A DNA stretch of 64,000 nucleotides, from contig OX243822.1 in the NCBI GenBank assembly GCA_945859605.1, positions 7,357,860 to 7,421,859 of the forward strand, given 5' to 3'. The stretch comes from Lumbricus rubellus. Its lineage: Eukaryota; Annelida; Clitellata; Crassiclitellata; Lumbricidae. Position 1 is the stretch's first letter, and every line of letters begins with the position of its first letter. Positions 48,640 to 59,600 of this stretch are shown piece by piece. A program made the position numbers and the translations under genes. The notes beneath the pieces are model-generated. The model was not told the DNA's origin. It searched no databases and was given only the letters and a program-made list of their open reading frames with translations.

Positions 48640-50400
48640 ACCAACTTTACTGTGACTATCCAAGTCATTGGCCCTGATGTATGCAGGAATTTTGCTGATA
48701 GCAGAAAATTGGTTGTATTTCCAGACGACATCGATAATCGTTCTATGATTAATAATGGCATTCCACCTACATTTTATGCATTGTCAACATTACTATGCTC
48801 AGTATGTTTTCCTCCTCCCATTTGCTAAGTAGCCTACGACGCACTCCAACTGCAGGAATGCTTCATGTAAAGCCGCTTAAGCAAATGGTTTGTGGAATTC
48901 ATTGTCTGTGTTGAATCTAGCGTTAGCGGAAACTTGGCTTAGTGATTACCTAGCCAACACAATAAATATACCAGGATATCACTTAATTCATCGGTCTCGT
49001 GCTATCGGAAGGGGTAAGCATCGGGCTGTTAGTCTGGGCAAATATACAGAAGGGACCGACAGAACGAATTGTCAAGTCTCTGTCCTAATTCCTACAAACG
49101 TCTGGGGCCTTTCAGGGATTATTATTATTGTGACTGGAGGTCATGGAGTCATCCACGCACATAGTTTCAGTTCTGAACGTCATCCTATCAATTATTAAGT
49201 CAGATGAGAGGCTTCCTGGCACCTCGTTTTTACACTCATAATACCGGTACGTGATCCATTGAAAATGTTGACGTAAGATTAGACCCTAATTATTGATGAC
49301 AGGAGATAAATGTTCAAAGTTTCTCTTCTGGATGCTTCTGTAATGAATGCTTGCAATTGTGGAATAATGCACATGACCGACTTCTAGGCCAGTTCAACGG
49401 TTTGTATAGTGAGGCTTTTCCAATAAATATAATGAGTAGCCTATAGAGGTAAAACATGGAAATACGATTCAAACAACCTTGAACAAAAGAGCTCTATCAA
49501 TCAAGCAGGAAGAATGCCCGTGAATTTAAAGTAATAGGCCTATGTTAGAAACCCATCCTCATCTAAAAACAGAAAATTTATTAACTATAGGAATAAGTCT
49601 AAAGTGCTTAGATTAGCTGCTGAAAGAAACTACCAAGAATATGAATTTAGTAAAGACTGCCATGAACTTTAAAAAACATGGAATTTCAATCGTTCCATTA
49701 TAAAGTTAGTGGAACGAGATAATAGGATTGTGTCGCTAAATATCAATGGAAGAACAAACTGGATATGGCAAATGAATTTGAAAGACGTTTTGCAGATGTT
49801 GCCCATTTTCTCGCTGGAAAATATCAAATTCTGTGCGCATTCACTTCGTTTGTGCTGACCCAAACTTTATTGCAGCAAATAATGTTACACATTTTAAGCC
49901 ATTCTTTACGCTTAGCTCACAGCAGCGGGGTAGGTGGGATTGATCTACGTGATGCAAGTCCTCGTGTTGCTGTAATATCCTCTCAATTAACTTTGATACT
50001 GCTCATTGCATTCTTTAGTAGCCCACAAGTCATAAAATAGCAAAAGGCTTTCCCTATATTTCATAGGAGTAAAATTGGCAATACAGCAAGTTATCGGCTC
50101 AAATCCATCCACACATTCTTTTCCAAACAATTTTTCTGATCCACCCTGAACACGGATTTCAATCTGGCCGCTCCTCTCTGATTCCGTTAACGAGTATTCA
50201 TGACAAAATAGCGCAAGCCTTTGACAATAATGAATATTTTATTGGTGGGCCTATATTCTTAGATTTGGAAGAGACTTTTGATACCGTTAACCATAATATT
50301 ACTATTATTCTAAATATATTAGTCAACAACGGCATTAGAGACACCCAACTTGATCTTTTAGTTCACATATCACTTTAGAATTGTTAAAGATGTTTTTATT
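48640..50400 (+). pseudogene. Heavily decayed LINE (endonuclease and reverse transcriptase remnants)
   Basis: Around 48905-49010 the translation LALAETWLSDYLANTINIPG is typical of a LINE endonuclease (SETWL...IPGY). Around 50150-50380, with several frame changes, FQSGRSSLIPLTSIHDKIAQ, FLDLEETFDTVNHNI and NNGIRDTQLDLL recall the QYGFR...[14 protein letters not shown]...GIR part of the reverse transcriptase. Many stops and indels; far older than the LINE at 29190. Confidence 0.75.
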
Positions 50401-50450
50401 TTTATTTTAAGGACACACTGTCGTATTCTCGTCCTTGCATAGGTCATTGC

Positions 50451-51330
50451 GGTATCCTGTCGATAATGCGACTTCGATAGGGCGACCATCAAAAGAGCGA
50501 CTTATATATAGGGCGCCGATTTTTAAGGCGACTGATCAAAAGAGCGACCATCAAAAGAGCGACCGATCTAAGGGGCGACAATCATAAGGGCGAACATCGA
50601 ACGTTCGCGCTGTGTACAATCCGAGTGGTTAAATAAATACGCTGGGTGAAAGACGGTAGATCTAAGAAAAATACGCATTTGTTTACTTATTTTGGGCAAT
50701 CTAAAGTGTCAACATCGAACGTTCTCAGTGGTTCAATGAAAATGGTGGATGAAAGACGGTATAATTATGTAAGAGTAGCCTAATAGGCTACCGACTGAGG
50801 TTTAGGTAGCCTATAATGCCTATGGTGGGTCTATCTGTCATAACTACTATGAATGTTCAGTTGTCGGTGTTTATTCTTTAAAACTAATGCAGAGATTTTT
50901 GAAGAGACTTTAATTACATCTACTATAGTTATTGTTCTTTTTCATGTGAAACTAATGCAGAGACTTTTGAAGAGACTTTGATGTAAAACTAATGCAGAGA
51001 CTTTTGCAGAGACCTTCATTACATCTACTTCGATCTAGTCTTCATTTTCATTAAAAATTAATGCAGAGAATTTTATTTAGTTTCTGTGTTTTTAATGTAA
51101 TATTATTTAATAAAAAATTATTCATTGTCGATATGGTTGAGATTTCAGCAAATATAGGTCGCCCTTATGATTGTCGCCCTTATATCGGTCGCTCTTTTGA
51201 TGGTCGCTCTTTTGATCGGTCGCCCTTTTGATGGTCGCTCTTTTTATCAGTTGCCTTAAAAATCGGCGCCCTATAGAAGTCGCTCTTTTGATGGTCGCCC
51301 TATCGAAGTCGCCTTATCGATAGTGAACCG
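50451..51330. mobile_element. Non-autonomous element with ~140-nt TIRs built of GCGAC repeats
   Basis: The left terminus has TCGATAATGCGACTTCGATA, GGGCGACCATCAAAAGAGCG and GGCGCCGATTTTTAAGGCGA, and its inverse forms the right terminus. Possible imperfect 8-bp target duplication GTCATTGC / GGCATTGC at 50443-50450 and 51331-51338. The interior (~50885-51070) has about four AAACTAATGCAGAGACTTTT units. No ORF. Confidence 0.82.
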
Positions 51331-51782
51331 GGCATTGCACCTCCAAATTTAACTGGGCATAATGCCTGTGTGTGACTGCTTATTTATGAAAGTCGCGCAT
51401 TTACTTTAGGCCTGAGTTCAGGCGCCTTAGCGATCTAGCGCTGTAGTTGGTACATACCTAGTCACAAGCTTGTAAGGAACCTCTAAATTTAGCTGGTCAC
51501 AATATCTATTCATGATTGTTCATTCTTGAAACCATGCACCGAATTGTAAATACTTACATTTATTATATTTAGGGATCTCTAAGTTTAGTTGGGCATTAGG
51601 ACTGTAACTAATCACGACTGTTCTGAGACCACGCACCGAATAAAAAGTTTTATATTTACGGAAAATATATAGCCTACATTAAGCTATAATCACTGTAATA
51701 TGACAGTGTAATAAAATTATAAGAGTAAATGATAGCATTAAAATCATATATAAGTAAATATTATAAACACTTCATGTACGCG

Positions 51783-52512
51783 TTGGACTTTAAATTTATT
51801 TTTTACTGGTGGACTGCGGTTAGTTCTAAACCAGTGGTCCATATTATTATGTCCCAATACTATGCTGCTTATTGTCGGTGCGTACACTTCTTTAATAGTA
51901 GGAGTAAAACAACGATGTAAATAGCAACAAAAACCATTACCATTTTGTCAAAAATTTCCGGGGAAATGTTATTCCTGGGGGCAACTTCTCCAGAGACGTC
52001 TAGATTAAACACTGCGCATTACTGTGCATATAGAATACAATACACTCTGCTGATCACCATAATAATACATGCAAGCGAGCAGTTTCGATATCCATGTACA
52101 TGTAGGCCTACAGTGGCATCAATGGGTGCATCCAAAAGAACATAAGGTTCTGCAAACAGGGTCATTCTAGATTCATCACCAATTAGTCCAGCAGCGACTT
52201 TTTAAATATCATGTAACATACTGCAGTATTTTATCAAGCGGTGTTTGGTTATAGTGCCCATTTTTAATCTTACAGGAGTGCAGAATTTAAGTATTACAAT
52301 GAACGCAAAGTAAACCAACATGGAATTAGTGCTGCAGTGCATGCAAAAAAGTGACAAGATCATGTGGTAGATGTGTATTATACACTACCAGCTAAATGAT
52401 GGACTTTAAATTTATTTTTAACTGATGGACTGCGGTTAGTTCTAAACCGGTGGTCCATATCTCCCAATACTATGATGCTTAATGTTGGTGCGTACACTTC
52501 TTTGATAGTAGG
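51783..52512. repeat. Direct duplication, ~120-nt units at 51783-51902 and 52398-52512
   Basis: Both contain TGGACTTTAAATTTATTTTT, GGACTGCGGTTAGTTCTAAA and GGTGCGTACACTTCTTT, about 615 nt apart. No coding evidence. Confidence 0.85.
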
Positions 52513-53204
52513 TCTAAATTGTTTGATGAGCGCGCATCATGATCATGCTACTCAGAGTTTTTACAAAACGGCTCATGACATCTGCATTTTAACGAAATTT
52601 AGCTGCTTTCTCGGCATTATTAAAAGAATAAGTTGACTGATGAACCTGACTAGAGGTAACAGATCTCAGTTCCGGAAGTTCTGTACGAGACACTATAAGT
52701 AAATTGAGGTGTATTTGACAGTATTTCACTACTGTTTAAGAAGAAAAGTAAGTAGTGTGGAACCCAATAACGTTTTCTGTCAGAATAGAAAACATTTTCA
52801 CTAACTTATTATGTACTTGTGGACAGCATTAACAACAATACGACATTATGACATAATAGGACCTACAGTAATTTTGCCAGGTGGGAAACTTTTCTCTTTG
52901 GCACGAACTGGAAGCAGTCTGCTTCCACCCCTCCCCCATGGCCTAGTAGGCCCTGCATTTGTGGAGGCACTTATAGGAGTTTCCAATGCCATGCAAATTG
53001 ATCATCAAATCAGCGGCTCAGCCAGAAATGCTAGTAAGAGCTCTCATCCAGTCGGTAATAGTAATAAAGACTAGTGTCGTGACTCGTGAGTATCAAACTG
53101 TTTGTTTAAGTAAACCACTCCCGCGTATGTTTTTCCACTCATTAGACCTCCTTTTATTCTAAATTATATTTAGTCAAAAGTTTGATCCACCGAATTTACT
53201 ATTT

Positions 53205-53400
53205 TCATGGGCTGTTTTGACGAGGCTATTTTGACAGGGCTTTTTAGCCGGAGAGCGATTTTGTCGGGGCTATTTTGCCAGTTATCTTGCCGAGGCGGTA
53301 TTGTCGATTTTGTCAGTGTGCGAATATGACGGGGTTACTTTGTCTTTGGGCGATTACGACGGGCATGTTTGACCGGGCTATTTTAATGGGGTGCCACCCA
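53205..53400. repeat. Degenerate ~20-nt periodic repeat, GGGCTATTTTG(A/C)C words
   Basis: Successive variants GAGGCTATTTTGACAGGGCT, GTCGGGGCTATTTTGCCAG, GGCGATTACGACGGGC and GACCGGGCTATTTTAATGGG recur about every 20-25 nt. It resembles in style, not in sequence, the GCGAC termini at 50451. Confidence 0.6.
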
Positions 53401-55025
53401 GAAAGATGACCCTAATTTCATCTCTCGAGTACTTCTTGGGGATTATTCGCAGTTTTAGCTCTAGGAGCCACTAAAAACTTTCCCAGTCATAAATTTTGCA
53501 GAAGCAGACAGTTTTGTCTACTCTGCAATTCCTTCTTCATGCTGCGGTACAGTATGCCAAATTAAATTTCTCGAATAAAAGAAATAACATGCATAGGCCT
53601 ACATATAGCCTAAAACATGGGATACCATCACAAGCACACATACAGTATGAACCATGAGTTGCAGATGCAGGATGAAGATGTAAACTAAGAGGAAAAGAGG
53701 AAAACTGAAAACATTGCTAAAACTGAAAACATTGCTCTTCCGCAAATCATAATTATCCTGATTCTTCCGATTCTCCCCCACATCCCTCGGCATTTCAACT
53801 CTAAACATCACCCACCTTAGCCGTCCATCTGTCTGCCTGTCTGACTCTCCGGACTTGACCCGCTGCCTATCGATTTTGTGTTGATTAAGCGCCTGTGAAT
53901 AAGCTGGTTCCCGCGACTTCGCTTTTGTGGGAGCTGTAGAAATCTCGAGATTACGACTACGGTTATGATGTTTAAATACAGCAAATTAAAGTCAAGAGCT
54001 AAAGGCTAATAGGAACTCACGTCGAAGATGGAGTCGAGTCTGTACGTGTTGATCTTGAAAATGAAAGCGCTAAAAACCGTTAAATATTTAACAGTTTGTT
54101 GGAAAGCATTACTAACAATTCTAATCTTGAATCTTAAATTCGACTTAAAACTGCTTTCTTCTTAGATTTTAGACAATTTTCACTTTACAAGTTTCAACAA
54201 CGAAGGACTGGTTCAGACCAATGAGATAATCATAGTAATCTCAATAGTTTTCTATTTGTACCGTCGCTTTATATTAATGGCTCTCAAAATCAACTAGACA
54301 CGTGATAGGCTAACGGTGCGCGCCAGCGACACGATGCTGTAAATTGACCGCTAAGAATAAATATTAGAATCGTTTATAAAATGTGTGTGTGCATTGTGTG
54401 TATCGGACTGTATCCGTAATAACTATGTGTATAAAGATACATTGATATTATATAAATTATGTGCAAATATAATTATGTATATAAAATAGTTACGGTATCT
54501 AAGTATATAAAAAGATCGACAGCCATCTGTCAAGCATCACTGTCTCAGAAGACTATCAGGCACGGTATAATAGTCGAGAAAAGAGAGCAAAAGAAACCGA
54601 TAAAGTTTTTAAAAATCAACTAAAATACTAGTACTCTTGCTTGATTGAAAAGACTTGTTGACATAAATAGAACAGAGTACAAAATCTGCGTTTGAGGTTC
54701 AGGATGATGAGAAAATAATGATCGTCGATAGGCTACATCGAAGGCTTTGAAAAGTCAACTGTACAGTCTGTGTAGGCCTAGCTATAAGATGTCGTTAACT
54801 TTTGAATATTAACTAACTAGCATCGGCAATGCATTTAACAGTGCAGAATTGCGGAAGAGGAAGCCAACTCTGTAGTTTGAAATATGGCCTAGCCATATAA
54901 TTGCAAAAACATTGATGTTAAGAAATGATCACCAGCGCCACCACTCTTGTAGATTTTCTACAAGGTCCTGGGATTTGGGCGATCAACTTCGGATTTGGAA
55001 AGTTTTTAACAATGTTTAGCTAATT
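53401..55025. other. Intergenic DNA, nothing recognised
   Basis: AT-rich with TATATAA-like runs near 54440-54510. No gene or repeat boundary could be supported. Confidence 0.45.
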
Positions 55026-55250
55026 GTGGGGCGCGGTGGTGCAGTGGTGGCGTCGTTGCCTTGAAGCCGGAAGGTTCGAGGTTCGAATCCACTTCGCCGC
55101 GTAAGGACCATGGGCAAGTCCTCACAACTGCGCAGCGCTTCGGCGTGAGACTCCGATGCAGTGTCCGCGCTGTAGTCGGGAGCGCCTTTGAGTAGCGGTT
55201 GAGAGCTGGGAGAGGCGCTATAACAAGTGCGCATACAAACAAACAAATAA
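55026..55250 (+). repeat. tRNA-derived SINE, best-preserved copy
   Basis: GGGGCGCGGTGGTGCAGTGG (A-box region), GGTTCGAGGTTCGAATCCAC (B box), GCAAGTCC, GCAGCGCTTCGGCGTGAGAC, TGCAGTGTCCGCGCTGTAG, GGCGCTATAACAAGTGCGCA and an ACAAACAAACAAAT tail. Confidence 0.9.
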
Positions 55251-56648
55251 TTACGCAGCAGACATCGTTCGTGCATAGATTTAGACTGGATTTTGCTATA
55301 CAACTTCAGCCTGTTCGCGTGCACGAGCGACCCGATCAACAGAGGACAAGTCTGTCCTGCATCTTGCCATTGTGTGAGCTGTGCGTCTGACACTTATAGG
55401 CCTATTAATGTCTCGGGCATCGACTAAAACCGTTTTAGTCAAAGAGGATGTCCGCATTCACTATAAGATATTTGAAAAAAGGCTTCGAAAATTAGTTGTG
55501 GCCCTGGGCCTCCTAATCCTGTCGGAGGCCCTGTAGACATGTACATATAACATAACATATAGTCAAAGTGACCATAGGTCCATAGGTGCAATCACGTCCT
55601 AAAAGTTTGGGGGACCATAATGAATCACGTCCTAAAAGTTGGGAGGGACCATAATAATAAAGTCAGGGGATCACTCAAAAGTTGGGGGGACGTGTCCCGT
55701 GGGTTCCATAGGGTGGTTGCGCCTATGAAAGTGACCACTCGGCAAGACCAGTTATTAAATTGTCCGTCTATATGTGGTGGATATCCAGATGTTTCAAAAG
55801 CGAATTCCCATCACTCGTCATTCCGAAATTTGCTAAAACGCATGAAGCACAATGGATATTATAGATTACTGAAACTAAATATACATTAGAGATAGTGGCA
55901 GTTGCTCTTTAATTGACAGATTTCATGGTTCAGATATCTCACATCAGAGGGGCCGGATCTGAGATAAGGAGGGCCTGCTGAATACAATCGCTGTGCAAGA
56001 TAAAATCATGTAACATTTTCAAAGATAGGCTAATGCAATGCTAAACGACACAGCGTCTAAGTAAGTCAACAATCTGCTATTCGCTGTAAAGATACGACCA
56101 ATGCACGCCATGCTAACGCATTAAGTTTTAACGCAAGTAAAATTGTCAGAAAATGTCGGAACACTGCAAAATATATTATATAGGCCATGTACAATGTCAT
56201 GCAGGCCTACCTATTTATCCAAATATTTCTGCTACAGGAAAATGGACAACATAGGTAAAATCACAATTTAACTACATGCCTATTTATAGGCCCTAGGTTA
56301 GCGAAGGTTAGTTATCCTCATAGTTTTAATTAGGAATATTTCTGTTAGCTTAGTTATTCCAACCGACACAATTGGAAATCCGCAAAAATCCTGTTTGTAG
56401 ATGCATGTCCATAAAACAGTGGCACCTTATGATTTCATTAGCCAAAATTATCCTAAAACCAGTGCTACTAAATGTTTGTAAAGTTTAGTCTGCTCTCATC
56501 CAAGCAATAATATCGTAATAGTCCTCACTTTACGTTGGATCTTCAAAAGCTACACTACATATTTTAGAAGCAACAGAGTCAAAACAATGTGAGAGCTGGA
56601 AGACCCAAGTTAACTAGGAAATGCGAGCTTTAAGTCTGGATTTCACTT
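55251..56648. other. 3' flank of copy 4 and intergenic DNA
   Basis: A short direct repeat (AATCACGTCCTAAAAGTT, then GGGACCATAATAA-type words) lies at ~55587-55690. No gene recognised. No clear AATAAA on the minus strand close to the copy 4 stop was found. Confidence 0.4.
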
Positions 56649-59600
56649 CTAAGATTGCTCATCAATCTGAAAATTTAAGTCAGACTCATCCAAACTACCG
56701 ATTGCTTTTTCCCAAGTAATTTCTTTCCATGCTTTCGGTATTTCAGGACACAAAGCCTTGTAATGATCGGAAAGTTCTTTGCCAAACTGAGCCATGATGC
56801 ATTTCCAATACAACGAAGTTTCATGGGTTTGACTGTGCGGTATATCCCAATTTTTATATACCGCAATTTCTCTGTAGTTTTTGAATGATTCGTAATTCCA
56901 GTTAAACCGTCGGTGATACCATTTGTTAAACTTTTCCATGGTAGCCTGGGTTCTGAAATCTGCACGAGTTCCAACAATGGTTTGACAAGTGTCCAATGTC
57001 AGTTTCTCCGGCATTTTCTGCCCCTCCCTGGTTACATCATGAGTTTGGTGTGTATTTGCAATCACACCTTTGATTTCGACTGTACCTCTTAAGCCCATTG
57101 GGTAATGATTAGCCCGATGATCTCCTGCGTGCCCATCTAGTGACTGAGAACACGGGGCTGAACAGAACGGACATTTCTCTCGACATCCAATTATCTTCTC
57201 GAACAATGGATTTATTCCAGCTTCGTTTTCTTCGGAAATAAGTGTCTCAAAGGAAGAATTAGCCCGGCCGAGGAAGTCAGCGTATAAATTGTCCACTTTT
57301 CCTAAAACTGCCTTTGTGAAACCATCCAGATCACTAATTCTGAAGTCAATTTCACTTGCAACGCTCATGCAGTCTTTGAAAATTATGACATATTCCTTTT
57401 CGCAACCTTTACACTCTTGATCTGCCTGCTTCAGAGAATTTTTAGCTTTCTCCACAGCTTTGCCGATATTATTTTTTATCATTTTCTGAAAATTGGTTTC
57501 ATATTCGTTTTCGCACTCTTTGGTCAGCATTTCTTTTAACAACTTTTTTATAGCAGAGAGGAAGAAATCTCTACTGGCTTTTGTGTTAGCAAGCTCAATG
57601 TATAACATAAACTCATCAAAAATTATCCTCTTTTCGTCGTTTGCTTCAGTTAAGTTGCGAGTCCTTCGACCAAGATCTGTTAGAATCGTTCTGAGAAAGG
57701 CGCGTTTGGTCTTAAACGTAGGAATTTTATTTTCTTCTTTACAGACTTCTGTCTTAATCAATTCACCAAGTTTGTCAACAAAAGTCCTTCTCGAGTATTG
57801 GAAAATTTGTTCGCTAACTGCGTTGATGTTTGCATCTACCGTCATCTGTTGTAAATAACTGATTAACTTTTGGTGGCGTTCAACGATATCAGCGAGTGGA
57901 TCTGTCTGTGAAATGAAACTTTTACTATTTTTGAGAGACCGATTGTACGTATAATAGCAGGCAAATTTAATGAATCTGGTGATATAATCGGGAGTAAATC
58001 TACATCCTGGCGGCAGGATAAAGCATATTTCATCAGTTTCTTGCTTTTTCTTTCCGATTCCCAACAACTGACCAACTTCCAAAATTACCGTTTCCAAATC
58101 GGAAGCATTGAATTTTTGATCCTCCTGACTCTGAAACTGCAAATCCCACTTTTTAAGTGCATCTTGAAAGTTTATGTTGGCCTTATAAGCATAAGATTCG
58201 GAATACATAAAATCCTTAACCCATCTTGTAGGTGTGTACAGTTTATGGTTTAGAACCATGTCACTTTCAAACACTTCCGGCATTTCAACAACTGGAAGCT
58301 GTTGAAAGATTGCAGCTGAATCAGCAACATCCACTTGCTTTTTCTCTTTCCAACTTAACTCTGTGATTGATCGACGAATTGTTTTTTTAATTTCACTTTC
58401 TACAAGCTTCATTCTCTCATTCACTATCGTTTTATCTTCAGCAAGAAGTTCCTGCCATTTTTCGTTAAAGTCTTTCATCACTGTATCACTCAATTTATCT
58501 TTTGCTTCCTCCTCAATTGACTTTACCAAAGCCGTCAGTTTACCTTTCAATTCTCTGACCTTTTCATCGTTATCGTTTTCAAGTTTCTTCATCTGAATAC
58601 CCATATCAGTTGCAGTTTCGTATTTAATGCGACGAAGTTCTCCATCTTTGAGGATATTCAACGAATGAGTATACTTGCCCTTCAAATCAGATTGAATATC
58701 AGTGCAGCAAATAACCTTATTCAAAATGGATTCCATTGCTGAAAATGTATTCTTTACAACATCAGTCAAGTCACTCTCAATTTTTTTCGTTTTGACATCG
58801 AATTCCTCAATACACTTTAATGAATAAATTAATTTACGAGCTTTTGCTTGTTCAATTTTGACCAGCATCTTGAACTCGTCCACTTCGTCAGAAAATCTAT
58901 CATTTAGCGCGGTAGCTGACATTATTTCCTGCGTGTTTCTAAAACAAAGAACAAAGTCGTTGTGAAGCATCGCATTCCACATATCAGACATTCGAAGAAA
59001 AAAACTTGAGATTGTCAATTTCGACGTATTTGTTTCCATTACTTGCACCAGGTGCTGGTATAATTCATTTACTTTTCCAATGTAATTTTGGCTTATTCTG
59101 GCCGTTGGTGGACTGCCATTCCATAAGTCCGGAAAATACCACGAATGTAACTCAGAATCATACTTGATCACTTGATTAAACTTGGTAATATCTGTGAAAC
59201 CTTCTTCACGACCAGCTTCCTTAACTGCTTTGTCCAGAAGCATGAGCTGATTTTCTTGACCCAATCGATTCTTATCCTTGGCATCTACAGCAGAAACATT
59301 CTGATGCACAAACATGCATCTTGGCATCAACTCCAAATCTGCTTTGGTTTTCCTCACACGAATTAAACCATAAGCAGCAATCTGAAGGATGCTACTCATT
59401 TCTGACCAGTTTTCTCCTTTCATGTTGATTATTGTAGCATCGGCCAATCCAATGGCAAAAGTAGCCAATTCGTTGTCTCTGAAAGTCGACTTTCCGGCAA
59501 ATAGTGAGGCGCCAAGACCTTCGGTGTCCACAACCAAAACGTAATCATATTTCGTTTGCAGACTTCCTTTATCAACGGGAACGAGGTGACAGTAGATTCC

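Noticed and set aside
52811..53074. 87-codon frame on + with a fairly normal composition
   Set aside because: No recognisable domain, no context, and no splice or promoter signal; not distinguishable from chance.
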